In this document: positions 35,481 to 48,447 of the stretch, one piece after another
How positions within the stretch are numbered: the first letter of the stretch is position 1
Layout of the letters: each line of letters opens with the position of its first letter
Assembly (NCBI GenBank): GCA_035235625.1
Contig: CP141149.1
Coordinates: forward strand, 29,691,753-29,755,752
DNA: 64,000 nucleotides
Direction: 5' to 3'
Source: Saururus chinensis
Lineage: Eukaryota; Streptophyta; Magnoliopsida; Piperales; Saururaceae
Notes under the pieces: generated by a model
Seen by the model: the letters and a program-made list of their open reading frames with translations, nothing else
Database searches by the model: none
Told to the model about the DNA's origin: nothing
Position numbers and translations under genes: made by a program

Positions 35481-38400
35481 TCAATACCAACTTCGACTAG
35501 CTAGCACATTGCTTTCGAGTCGCCATCCTTCGGGTTCTTTGAGAAACTGTTTGGTCTCTATATAAGTTTCAATTGCCGTGATTACAGGGATTAGTTGTGA
35601 ATCTCCAACTGACTTAAGTGCAAACAAGAATTCCCGGGAAATGACGTCCAAAACTTTTTGAAACTGGCCTTTGTACTTCTTATGCAATGCGAAGCCAGCC
35701 ATCTGAGGTACATCAGCTTGATTCAGCCGTATTCACCACTTAGTCCTCATAAGCAAATAATGAACTCAATTGAGGAGTTACCTTAATAAAGGCCAGCAAT
35801 GCAGTTGCAGTGGACGAGTCAGCAGGAAGAGTGTTCAACAATCTTGCAAGCCAAGCCCAGCCTTCTTTCAAGCCATGATAATTTGTGAAACCATTGACTT
35901 CTGTCTGCCAGTTCAGAAAAAAAATGTTTGCGTTACTTAATAAATAATTCTAGAACTATAACATTAATTTGTATGTAAGGCTACAGGCGTGTATATCTGA
36001 CTCCTCTGCAAATAAACTGTCTGATCTGAAAATGGATAGGAAGGTGTGAACAACTCAAACGAGTAAACAATACGTAGGAGAGAATAAAGCTTAAAATACT
36101 AGATAAAACAAAAGGTTAAAATAACCAATGATATGAGAAAAAGAGTATCACCTCAAAGCCCTTAAAGGAACAAACAGAAATAATTCAAACTTCTTCAAAT
36201 GTAACCAATTTATGCATCTAAAAACCATTAGAATGTGTTTAAGCAGTATCTAATTCAAAAAAGAAAGAATTATTATGCACATAAAAGCTAGAGGGAGGTA
36301 GAGAACTGGAGGAAGTGGGCGGAAGGCAACAACAATAATGAAATAACACGTTACTCTCAATATACAACTGTCCGAAAACATTGTTAAAATAAAAAAATCT
36401 ATAAGTCAAAACACCTTCATGAAATTACCTTAGAAAGTAAATGTTAGTGCTTCCATAATTTGTAAAATACTCACCTGAATGACAGCAGCATAGAGGGTCA
36501 TATAAGCTTCAACTCTTCCCAAGAAACTAGCTCTACTTTCCATCTTCCCATCTTCTTCTTTATAACCTATTCGCTTTAAGTAGGCCTCTTTTGTTTCAAA
36601 TGCTGCCTGATGCATTAAAAAGTTTAGAGCGCATTAAAAAAGTTTCAAGCCTTGAGAAACTTTATAGCTTACCTTTGAACGTTCTCACAAAACTCCTTAG
36701 AAATGAAATAAAAAAATAGTTAAGTTCATGCCACAGGTAATATAGATACAACAGCCAGAAATGCAGCCCTACCTTTGAATATCGGATATGTTTTGGAACA
36801 GTGTAGATGCAAGCTCTATGAAACTCCGCAAGAATGAGATCCATTGCTACAGGAAACTAACAAGCAAATATTTACAATTAGAAACAAGAAAAATATGCAT
36901 ACATTCAACATTAACAACCAGGTTCTTCATGAACATAAATACAATACACATGGAAGAATTCAATTAAAAAAAATGAAAAACTTATTCACTAAAATTGCGA
37001 GAAGGATTTGAACACCTGAACATAACACATAGTTGAACTGATTCAGTTATATCAACCTATAACACCATTAAAAGCCAGTTTTGTATTGTGTTTATGCTTA
37101 AATTTTGCAAATTCTTTTGTGGGAGGCCAGGGGAATAATATTTATACCTAGCACTTAAAACTAGTACCAAGGACAGCACATATTTATTCTACCTAATAAC
37201 CTATACAATATGCAGTAGATATGTTCACAAGATCACTTGTATGGAAAGCAACATTAATCAATTATTCTAAAACCTAAGCATAAAGTTCTGAAGCTCAGTT
37301 TGTTTAGCTCGACAAAATATTACCTCTGCAGTGATAACAACTACAATGTGGGCACAAGCAAAAGCAGTTCCAGCTAGACTTACAGAGGGATTTTCACAGA
37401 GTGCAACAATCTAGCAGAGCAAACAGCAATATATTAGAGAAAACAACTTTTTTTTCATCGAATAGCAAACTTTACACGAAAAATAAAATAAAATAATCAT
37501 GTCATTCAAATGATGAACCTCGTAAAGGCGTTAAATTATTGTTGTTTCCCAATAGCTTAAGCTGTTAGGAAACGGGACATCAATTGTGCTCTGGAACACA
37601 GATCGCAGAAACTGTGTCACGGGATTTGAAGCCATGATCTTGGCTCAGATACTATGCCATATAACCATTGTCTCCCAATGGATTAAGCTATTAGGAATCT
37701 GGCAATCAAGTTTACCTTATATCTCAGCAATAGGCATTACAGAAAATGGTCTCAAGAGAGTCCACACATTATGGTTGGGTCCCATCCATCTAACCACAAA
37801 ACAATTCGGCCTCAACTCCTCCATTAAACATCAGGCTTTTCACATGGTAAGGAGGAAGGTGTTCATATATTTACTTCCCCAATTGCCATGGGCCTTTTTA
37901 AACATCCCATTCTCTGTGCAAGCACATAAAGGGGTGCTTGCGCAGGAGGATGTATAGAAGACCATGGAAAAGCTCTCAGGTGACCATTTTTCTTGCCATG
38001 CTCATCAACAGGTTTTCAATAAAAAAAGTATATATCCTATCCTTTACTAAATATAGCAAAACATCGGAATAAAAACAATGGAAAATTTCATATGTAACTG
38101 AACACCTGCTTTGCTAAAGCTCCAATAGATATAGATTGTGGGCAACGTGGATCCTTGATGACATTAATAAGATCGGTTGCTTTAGCTCTACAATAAGACA
38201 AAACCTTCAATGAGTAAAATTATAAAATCATACAATTAATTGAAGTACAAATATACTTTTTTATCAAAATTTTATGCACAATTTCTGTTAAAATTAAAGT
38301 CTGATGTCACATTTACTATGATCTATTTATTTCTCCCCCATCTTTTCCAAGAGATAATTAAAAAGTTAACCCCTTAAATATAAATTTCCCATTCACTTTT

Positions 38401-41400
38401 CTATTTATTTTTATATACCATCAGACTCACCTGATGTTCTCTTGAGTACCAGATATTTGCTTTATGCGTCTGGCAATCTGCCGTTCATAGCTCTGCAAAC
38501 CCTGCTGACATGTGATGTCAAGCTCAGGAGGTCAAACTTGACTAGCATGATAGGAAATTGAAACATATTTAATAATAATTTTCGTTAAAATATCAACCAT
38601 GCATTATAATTGGCATAAAAGTGATGTTGTACAAAGCCTCCAGGTCAATACCAGATCATCTAATCAAGTGCATGACCACCCATTTGTTATGAATCGTCCA
38701 TTTTCCATTCTGATAAGTAGTTTTCATTATAGCTGGCCCATAAGGCTTTTGTAGGATGGTCCATAAGGCTCTTGTTAGGTCTATTCATAGTTATTTAGGC
38801 AAATAAAGCCCCGTCCAAACTAAGGGCAATCTTATGTAAAAAGGCTCTAAGCCTTTGCTTTCAAGGGAGAAAGAAACATTAGCTCTAAATATTCCTTCTC
38901 CTCTCGTCGCCCTCAAGCTTCTCCCCTTTCGTCGTCCAACTGGTTTGACTTGGACCAGTGGAACCTTTGCCTCCTTCGTCCCCTTTCTACAGTTTCCCAT
39001 CTTCATGGGTTCATAACACCATTAACTACTAGTTAGCACCACCTCTCACTAGACCAAGTGTTCCTATTTTGGTTAAAATCCATTCAGCATCAATCAGCGG
39101 AAGTACACTCAACTTGGTTTATTCCTATAAACCATGGACTGTTGTCCATTTGAAATTAACAATCAAATTCGAAATGTGTTATTTGCCTCCTTTAGTGGGT
39201 ACAATTGCCACATAGAATAAGTAGTCATATACAAAGACCAGTCAGGTGAGATGCCAAGTTCTCGTCATATTTTCACCTTTTATTCTCTATTCACAGGTTC
39301 TTCTTTACTTGGGAGATTTGTGTGCATACCCCTCATCTAACAACTTTGAAACTTTTAAAACCCAACAAGATCTTCATAATGCTCCTTATTGCAAACATAA
39401 ACCAGTAAAACACTCCATTTTCTACTTATTGCGAACACTGTCAGGCAACCTCCACACCCTCCCCCTTACTCTGTCCTCTACAAAGAGTTGTCATCCGGTG
39501 TTTCAAATATACTCTGCAGGTGCTTGTTTCTTCTATTCCAAACTTTAAAGTTGCAAAGATTACATACATAATCAAACTCCAAGGCTTTGCCTTTCTCTGC
39601 TAAATTGAAGCTTAACAACCCTTTCATTGTGTAACTTCCCCACAACCATCATTTCCAACTGATAGAACACAAACTCTAACAATGTGACCCCAGAAACACA
39701 GATCTGATTCTAACTTGCACTAATTCAAGACTTTTTCCGATTTATTAAAGCTTATCAAAATATCTCCCTAAATTCAATATAGATTCTCGGATGCTGATAA
39801 CCCTACTCCATTTTTTGTCCAACAAAATCTTACACCAGGTTTTGATTGGACATGGAGGAGTGAGTCTTACCTAACAATAGGGGAATCCACTTTTCAAAGT
39901 CTAATCAAAACTTGGTGTAAGGTTTTGTTGACGGAAAGTGGAGTAGTGGAGTAGAAAATCGTATCCTAGATTCTCCCACCATTCACCTAGTATTAAGTAA
40001 TTGTTTCTCCATTCTACTTCACAACTTATCGTCTCCTTATAAACATCAGTAATTCATTCCACCATCCATGAACAACAATCAAACATATCTAATAGTCAAT
40101 TTTGAATAGAATAAAACGTTCAGGTGGAATTAATAATAAACTACTACAACTTTTCATGTCATAATTCATGCAATAATACCCACATGAGATGGATGGAGAA
40201 TCATATACCTTCCTGGTCTCTGGGCTTAACTTATTGCTCATTTCCTCAAATTTCCCATATATCTCGAGTCTCTTCTCCTCTAATAATAATGCAGTTTCTG
40301 AAGCTTTAACATTAATTCCTGAGAAAATGGTCACAGAAAGTTGTTCATAAAAGTTTGCCAGAGAATGTTTTAGTCAAAATTCAAATTTGCAGGACTTTTA
40401 TAAGGGAAGCACATTAGCTGTCAGTACAGATCAAATGACCAATATGCCACCATGGTTAATAAATGTTCCAAATAAGTTAGCAGAAGTTTAAAAAAACTAA
40501 TTTTAAGCATCTATATTAAGTTTACAAACAAAAATTGGTAAAGCACAGATCTGTCATGAAGCAGCTTATTAATCCAAATTGGGACCACAGCCTGATAACA
40601 TATTTTTACTATACTACTTTTATACTCTTATTGCATCTACCTGTGCAATTGCATATTTTTAGCTTCAAATTTTAACACCAAAGTAAAACGAAACAAATGG
40701 GTTCAAAAGGTAAAAACCGAGCAACTCACTATTTAATAACATTTTACATATTCATTGTGGCACCACTAATTCCTCATGTACTAACCCAGAAAAACATTAT
40801 ACGTACTTTATACTTATGGAGTTAATGGTAAGGTTTAATGCAAGTGAATATTTGTAACTTTCCTTTAATGCAGTTCAACCTTTATTACTACACAAGAAAA
40901 ATAAAAAAATCAAGAAAATTTGAGACAGATGAGTATATCGGTAAATTTTCCACCAGATGGAATGTCCAATCAGGTTTCCAGCTCTGTACACGGACACCTT
41001 ATAGCAGTTTTAATTGGGAGATTCACATCGTCGGTATCTCAATCAGACTCAAAAATCCAATACTGATCGTAAATTTAATCCATTGATCTATATTAGACTG
41101 GATTGCCACCACACTTCCATGAAAACAAGATATTAGCAACAAAAAATATTTAGGATTAGCAAGCATAGTACTCTTTCAGTTGGAAGTTCAGTCCCTATTT
41201 CTTATTCAAGCCTGTTCTTTCTTCTCCTAAAATTTACTTCTTTCCAGTTTCTTCAATTTTCTTTTGCCCGGTATCTTCTTTTCAGTTTGAAACATAGTTG
41301 GCATAAGTTGCATCAGCTATTTAGGTTTTCATGCAATTCCAATGAGTCTAGATCTATATTTCATGCTAGCAGACAGCAGTCCTTGTGGAGGACTTTTTTG

Positions 41401-44400
41401 AATGCCTAATCTCAACCTATGAGCTGTCAATTAGTCCGGGGAAATTGTTCTTACAAAGTAAATCAGTTTCATGAGCTTCAACCAATTCCATTAGCCAAAA
41501 TGCTGCCCTATCACCTTCTGTCATAACGAGCCAAAAAATGTCAAGAAAGCTATGTAAACGGTAAACTGCGAGACATGTCCAACAAGCTTAAGAATTCTAC
41601 TCCAGAAACGAGATAGAAAATGAGACACAGTTGTACAGACTGTGAAAGAACTTAGTAAGATGCCAACATGTCTTGACCTAATACAGAATGGACAGTCTTT
41701 ACAAGTCACTGTACCTTGACGACCAACTGTAGCAACTGCCGAGGATCCAGATTCCTTAGTTTGATGAGCGTCTTGTTTTGCTTTCTCAGTTGAAGCAGCC
41801 TGCTTTTCTGCAGCTTCATTTGCTGCCCTCCTTTGTGATTCCAAAAATTCCTTTTGTGCTTCTTCAGCTGCCTTGGCCTCTTTTAGCCTAGCCTGGTTAT
41901 TCTCAACCAGACAAAAAAAAAACAGAAAGAAAAACATACTTATGGCATATGGCATCTCATAGAGTATACTTGAAAACAAAATCGAATCACAAATATAGCA
42001 TGTATTTCTGACCTCTGCCTCAGCTTTAATTTTTTCTTGGCGCATCTTTTCTTCAGTTAAGGCTTTCTCCTTTCTTTTGGCCTCTTCTAAAGCTGCAGCA
42101 TCTCTTATTTTCTTTTCTTCTATGAGGGATAATTGTTCATGATCTCTTTGAACAGCAGATAAGTGGCTATCAAGCTCTTCGGCACTGCACACAATATAAG
42201 AATGTACCATTGTGAAATATTAGCCATATTCAAATTACTGAGATAGGAGTCATATACATCTCCCACTTAAAATTAGGATTAAATATCCTTACAACTACAG
42301 ATACTAGATAGCGCTTTATGTAGACTGTAATGAGTGCAAAATTATTCTTAAGGCCTCTAAGATCACCAAACATGTGATCTATCCTAGTTTAATTTTCATA
42401 TACCACAAAACTCTTAACACAATTATCCTGCCTAGGACAGAAACGACAATCTCATATCACTTAAGTGACAGTAAGTAAAGGGTCATGTAATGTTCAGCAG
42501 TGTATATGCCAAATATAATAAGATTTCTATGCATCAGTAACAGCTTTGCAAGCACAACAACAGCTATTTTCCAGCCACAGTAGCAATTCTCAGGACATCC
42601 TAAAGGCTGTAGTTAATATTAATCCAGAAAAAACAGAACTGCATGTCACACAAAAATAAATACTCACATTCTGCGTTGGAACTGCTTGTCAAGTCTCTTA
42701 TCTGTCTCTCTCCTGGCATTTATGTATTTTTCAACTCTACTAAGTGCTGATGCTGACCGCTCACTTTCATTCCTCAAATCTTCTTCCAGGGCATTAAGGA
42801 CACTCCTGATTTCCTCCTGCCAGCCACATTGGTGCAGGATGTTAAGGCTACAAGTTTATAGTTACAGATAAGCATGTGCATCTGCCTATTTTATTCTCAA
42901 TCTGAAGAAAAGAAATGTTAAGTTAATACTAACCTAAAAATATTAATGAAAGAAAACGAATATTAAAAAAGACAGAACAATATGGTCCATGCATTAATGG
43001 CCCATAATAGATAAACATGCACAAAAAAAGGGGGGGAAAGCTTTACTATGTCTGAATGAGACATTATTCACGACATATATGTTTCCTTCAAAATATGCCT
43101 ATGTTCATCAAATGTTACTGACAAACTTTTGTTGGAATACATCTATAAGAAGAATAAAACAACAACAATGCAGATAGTCATCATGGACACCTTATCCCCA
43201 TATGGGATTGGCAAAATCAATTTTGGTCTTGCATAGCTTAGAACTGAAAGTAGACAGAAAGACCCTGACAGTAAGTTAGTAACTTTGAACCAAAAAGTCT
43301 AGCACAACATCACAAAAATTGTTCAGTTATCAGTAGCAGTAATAATTGATCTAATTGTTTGAATTCCATCAGAAATCATTGCATCAAAATGATCGTAACA
43401 TTGCTCACTGAGTGAAACTGAGAGAGTTCTTAATTTGAAGTATGTGTTTGTAAAGAATATAGCAGAAGCATATAAAAAGACCCAAATAAGCACCTCGATT
43501 AGCAATTGGTTTTCACGTCTCAATTCATGTAGAATGCCTTCTGGTACTCCTGATTTACCAATTAAATAAGTTTCTGGCGTTCCATAATCTGACTCGTCGT
43601 CAGCATCTTCACTGCCCACAGAACGAAAGACCAAATTGGCAAATTTCTTAATCAAGTGAAGATTAATTTCTAAAGCATGTCAAAGGGAAAAGTTCAGAAA
43701 ATGCTGTAGGTCGTCAACTACTATTTTCTAAGCTGAACCACTGATATAACAACCAAGCCATTTGTCCACTCACCTGAAATCAAACTCAGGACAAGAAAAT
43801 CTTGTGCCACACTTTCGAATATAATGTCTCTCTTCATCGCTACTTACACCATTTTCCTCATCAACTTCTGTGAGCCGCATCACGAAAGCTGCATGCTTGT
43901 TCCCACCGACCTTCTTATTAAGAAAATCCCTGCAGTAATAACAATATCATTACTCATAAGCAAGTAAATCTTTGGAACAGCGAGATTGGACAAGGGGGAG
44001 TGTGGGTGTGGAAAGAAAAAGAAAGTAACATGCATGATATTTATCAATGTCAAATAAACCAATGCAAAATGTTCTCATACAGGTCATCTATTTTTCTTTC
44101 TTTTCAGATAATTTAGTGACTTCACTGCGAAAACAAATAGAAAGAATATTGCCTGCAAAGGCAGAATAGAGAAGGAAATAGCACCTGGATATGAGACATT
44201 CCACTGAAGCAAACCAACCACAACTAATGCTGAATGAGCAATGAACTGTACCTACGGTCCTACGTTTTACCTTTCTTTTCAGATAATTAAGTAATTTCAC
44301 TGAGAAAACGGATAGATCGAAAATTCCCTGCAAAGGCAGAGCAGAGAAGGAAATAGCACCCGGACACATGATATTCCACTGACGCAAACAAAACACAACT

Positions 44401-44724
44401 AATGCTAAATGGACAATGAAGTGTACCTACGTTTAAAATAAGAATAGTCACTAGAAACTAAGCAAAGATACATACTTCGCATCTATTTTCGTGAATGGCA
44501 TGGAGCCAGAGGAAGAATCGGACAGCTTGAGTTCCAGGGCACTGAGCTCCGACACAAGACTGTCCAGGTTCCAATCGGGTTCCGGGTCTGAAGCAATCCC
44601 ACTGAAGCTTTTCGGGCATCGCAGTTCTAATGTGGCCAGGCCCCTACGATAATTGAAACATACTTTAGACTTCAAAACCAACAATCAAAACTAACAACAC
44701 AAAAAAATAAGGATCAACTCACAT
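35481..44724 (-). CDS. GLE1: mRNA export factor GLE1, 15 exons, about 617 aa
   Basis: Coding exons: 44723-44724, 44476-44643, 43774-43929, 43494-43611, 42668-42816, 42013-42184, 41715-41892, 40209-40318, 38431-38501, 38106-38187, 37324-37410, 36773-36856, 36475-36606, 35782-35904, 35481-35702. All are in phase, 618 codons with the stop. The start appears to be AT/G split by an intron, giving MGLATLELRCP. The N-terminal part is conserved in plants (SDPEPDWNLDSLVSEL, CGTRFSCPEFDF). A long charged coiled coil follows (exons 5-8, rich in EEAKRKEKALTEEK-type sequence). The C-terminal helical GLE1 domain includes DLINVIKDPRCPQSISIGAL, MDLILAEFHRACIYTVPKHI, EEGWAWL-like KEGWAWLARLLNTLPAD and QFLKEPEGWRLES. 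GLE1 is a nuclear-pore protein which, with inositol hexakisphosphate, activates the DEAD-box helicase LOS4/Dbp5 during mRNA export. Length matches plant GLE1 (about 600 aa). The start of exon 7 is ambiguous by 9 bases (41892 or 41901). Confidence 0.92.
37540..37960 (-). repeat. tRNA-derived-like repeat in GLE1 intron 10
   Basis: On the minus strand the segment contains ATAGTATCTGAGCCAAG, then GGCTTCAAATCCCGTGAC, resembling the A and B boxes of a tRNA-derived internal Pol III promoter. Two related words (AATAGCTTAATCCATTGGGA and AACAGCTTAAGCTATTGGGA) flank this part as direct repeats. It lies between exons 10 and 11 of GLE1. It is SINE-like, but I could not define the tail or a target duplication. 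Confidence 0.45.
39806..39943. mobile_element. Stowaway-like MITE in GLE1 intron 8
   Basis: Left terminus CTCCATTTTTTGTCCAACAA and right terminus (reverse complement) CTCCACTTTCCGTCAACAAA are inverted repeats extending over about 40 bases (ATCTTACACCAGGTTTTGATT faces its near-complement). Both ends are flanked by TA (39804-39805 and 39944-39945), the usual Stowaway target duplication. Confidence 0.7.
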
Positions 44725-46559
44725 TGAAATAAAAATCGCCGCTTTAGCACCGAATCACCAAAAACTTGATGAAAGAAAACAGTCAAGCTAAAGTCTCTTC
44801 TCCCAAAAAAATTGCGTTCAATATATACAGCGTGCTTCTTTAAGCTTGAAATTTGCGCGGGGAGAACGCAGTCTAATTCTGGAAACCCAGTTCAGGCCCG
44901 TTTTCAGGCATTCTGGTTCCAACTACTTCCAATGCTCTTAGTACATCTTCCAGTGGCTTGAGATAGGAATCAATTGACATGAAGTAGAAGAGGCGTATTT
45001 CAGTCAGAGGAGATCTAGGAGGTTAGCTGTATGCTGTATACTGTACGCTTTTGTTCACAAGAGAATGAGAAGGCCAGGCCGTCCAGCTACACTTTTAAAT
45101 GTCACGAACAAATTATTCACTGAAGAATAGAAAGAACGAAGAAGCTGGAATGAAAAAGAGAAGAATTCGTTTCAGAAAGCAAAGCCGGAACGAGAGGGAT
45201 GCGACAAGGGATTTACCCGCTTTTCGTTCCAACTGCGCCTTCTTTTTGAGAGCTGGAAATCGTAGTCGGAGATGATACCGGAGATTCTGCCAGAGACCGG
45301 AGTTGGAAATAAATTAGCAGATTCTAAACTCGGGGTCAGTGAGATTTGTAAACAGATTCACATGGGAAAAAATTTTCCTGACCCTGCCACACGAGTCAAT
45401 GACCAATACATGTACATATAATGTCTTAGTTTCGTATATTTAGGTTTAGGGGCTGTTAGAATTTGTATAAGATTTCTGTTCATTCTGCCCCAATTTTAGT
45501 TTGAATTATTAGAATTAGGCGAGTAAAATTAACAATTTAACCTCAAAGGTAGTTACTTTATTTCGAGTTTAAAAAATTATAAATTTTATTATTTTTTAAC
45601 CATTATTTTGTTATTTGAGTATAGATAAACAAATCGTAAAATCTACTTTAAAAATTAAAATTTACATAATTTTGTAAAATTTTGTTTAAAGGAGCTCAAA
45701 TTTAATAACGTAATAATACAAAAAATGTATCTATTCGAGTTTGGGAAAAAAAATATTAATTTAAAGTTTTAAAATTAAATTTAATATTATATTTAACTTT
45801 ATTTTAAAATTTTTAATTACCAATTATAATCTACAGTGGGCAATAAATTTTTTAAATTAATTTTTAAATATTCTATTTTAAAAAAATTTAACACCCAAAT
45901 ATCCCCCGGTTACATTGTTTCCTATTAATAGTTTTATTTTATTTCTTATCTATAGTCATATATAGTCCACGTCTATATTATATTATTAAATTATATTATA
46001 TTTAGAAAAATAAATTTGTCATGTTATATTTATATTACTCTTTTAAATAAAATTTTAATTAATTTAAAATAATATTTGCATCGAAGATTTTTTCCAATCT
46101 TAAGCCTATATTATTTTTTTAAAATAATTAACTTTAAAAAATTAAAATATTATAATAATTTTTATGTTTATATTACCCTTTTAAAATAGTCTTAATTAAT
46201 TTTTAAAAAATTATCCCACTATAATGTATTACCCTTTTCAAGAAATTTTTAATTAACTTATTATATTACCCTTTTAATAAAATTAATTAATTTAAAATTT
46301 AAAAAACCTAAAATATGTCTTTTAAAATAAATTTTTAATTAATTTAAAATTAAAGAGACTTAAAATATTATCATATTTTTTTAATAAGTATTAAAATATA
46401 AAACTCATAATTTTAATTAATTTAAAACTTATTAAAGTGAGAAGGATGGTAAATATTTTTATTATATAAATCCTAAATTACCCCTATTTTATATATTATT
46501 ATTAAAATAAAAAAATAACTTAGTTTTTTATAATAAAAGTCTTAAATTACCTTTTATCC

Positions 46560-46880
46560 ACAAAAAAATTATTCATGAACTTTTATTTATGGATCAAGTA
46601 GATAATTAAACTTAAAGTTTAATTGTATATAGTAATATAAATATACCAAAAATATTATTCATAAACTTTTATTTATGTATCAAGTAGATAATTAAACTTA
46701 AAGTTTAATTGCATATAGCAATATAAATATACCAAATATATTATTCATAAATTTTTATTTATGTTAATTAAATTTAAAGTTCAATTGTATATAACAATAT
46801 AAATATACCAAAAATATTATTCATAAACTTTATTTATGACTCAGGTGATATAATTAAACTTAAAGCTCAATTAAATATGG
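46560..46880. repeat. Tandem repeat, about 4 diverged copies of an ~85-bp unit
   Basis: Each unit contains ATTATTCATAAACTTTTATT, then GATAATTAAACTTAAAGTTTAAT, then AATATAAATATACCA. Copies begin near 46566, 46651, 46736 and 46815; the last two are progressively shortened or mutated. The core ATTAAACTTAAAGTTTAAT is nearly palindromic. Confidence 0.85.
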
Positions 46881-47204
46881 TAATATAAGACTTTAAATTT
46901 ACAGACTGCAATATGTGCATTATGCACATACACTTTTACTAATATATTTTTAAAAAAGTAGTATAAGCTTATTTTTCTTTTAAAGGGTTTTATCATTTAA
47001 TAAAAATTATTATTTTTTAAAATATAATTATTGATACCGGCAAAAATACATATATAATGTATGTGTAAATATAAAATAAATAAGATAAATTAAATTAAAA
47101 ATAAAATATTTATTGAACAAATATTTCTCTTGTATATTATAAATATAATATAAAATTTTAAGAATCACAATGATGCTTATTTATAAACATAAGTTTTGTA
47201 TTAA

Positions 47205-47208
<4 letters not shown>

Positions 47209-47280
<72 letters not shown>
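47209..47280. repeat. (TA)n microsatellite, about 72 bp
   Basis: Uninterrupted alternating TA in the AT-rich spacer. Confidence 0.95.
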
Positions 47281-47286
<6 letters not shown>

Positions 47287-47448
47287 ATAAATAATTATAA
47301 ATCTAAATTTTATAGGTTAAATACTATGTAATAAGTATGCAAATTCAATAATGTCAAAGTACTTTGTGTCGTAAAATATATTATTCATATTCAAGATCGA
47401 TTTGACAATATATCTCATTTAATATAGTTCTTCAAAAGTATCTAATGG

Positions 47449-47451
<3 letters not shown>

Positions 47452-47531
<80 letters not shown>
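47452..47531. repeat. (TA)n microsatellite, about 80 bp
   Basis: A second uninterrupted TA array, about 170 bases beyond the first. Confidence 0.95.
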
Positions 47532-47535
<4 letters not shown>

Positions 47536-47899
47536 AGGCGTACAAAATAATTTAAAAAATTGTAACTATGTAATATCTCATTCGATAGAGCTCGTTGAGA
47601 ACTTTTTACAATCAATAATGCAAAAATCCGACTTCGAGAGTTAAGATATAATATTATAAAATTAAAATTAATATAATCTTAAAAATATAAATTATTATTT
47701 TAATATTTTTTATTATTTAATATTTAAAAAAATTAAATAAGGTAAAATAGAGATAATGGTATAAAATATAGGTCAAACCATTTAATTTTAAAAGTTATAG
47801 TACACTAATTTATTTTATATTATAATAAAATATAATATAATAAAACAAAGCTCGTATATTTATATAAATTATTATTTTTAAAATAAATTATTATTTTTT

Positions 47900-47931
47900 A
47901 AATAATTTATTTTTTAAAAAATAAATTATTT
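47900..47931. repeat. Perfect 32-bp AT palindrome
   Basis: AAATAATTTATTTTTT is followed directly by its exact reverse complement, with further loosely symmetric AT sequence on both sides. It could extrude as a cruciform. No function is implied. Confidence 0.9.
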
Positions 47932-48447
47932 ATTTTAAAAAATTAATAAAAGTTATTAATGAATGAAAGAGGAAGTACTTATCTGAAAATAAACATGGTA
48001 CCTTTCACACTTTAAACAGTATGTATTTCAGGGTATTTTTAATATTTATGAGTTAGTGAAATAAGTGAAAACTAATTAGAATAAAGTCACATATGGTTTA
48101 AATTAGTAGGATTTGGTATGTTGGCCATTGAAGGATTCCTTCTGTCATAAATTAATAACTACATTTTTTATTTCTAAATAAACTAAATTTAATTAATTTT
48201 AAAACATTAAATAAAGTTAATGTGGGATGGAGGTAGTAATAATTAAGAGAATTTCTTCAAATATCTTAATAGCCGAGACTCCATTTTCAGTTAGAAGGGC
48301 GTCACCTTGCAAACAAAAGAATCTTTTCCAAAATCAGACTCCGACTTTGTTTTCTGATGGCATAATATAAACAAACTGAAGAGTCCAAAAGACTTAAAAT
48401 AATTTCTAAAGTGAGAATGTAACTTTTGCCTCGAAGAACAAACTCTT

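Larger units (their letters stand above)
44725..48442. other. GLE1 leader and promoter, then an extremely AT-rich spacer
   Basis: About 44725-45310 should hold the GLE1 5' leader and promoter. A possible extra donor (GCGG/GTAAAT near 45218) suggests another leader intron. From about 45400 to 48300 the DNA is almost purely A and T. It carries a tandem repeat (46560-46880), two long (TA)n arrays, a perfect palindrome (47900-47931) and a Stowaway-like remnant (about 48136-48234, termini CCTTCTGTCATAAATTAAT and TTAATGTGGGATGGAGGTA). No gene is visible. Confidence 0.65.

Noticed and set aside
44451-44684. Alternative GLE1 start inside the intron before exon 2
   Set aside because: The upstream in-frame codon is TTG, not ATG; reading through would also abolish the good acceptor CGTAG.
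46560-46880. CRISPR-like array
   Set aside because: Units are contiguous ~85-bp tandem copies without distinct spacers, in a plant nuclear genome.
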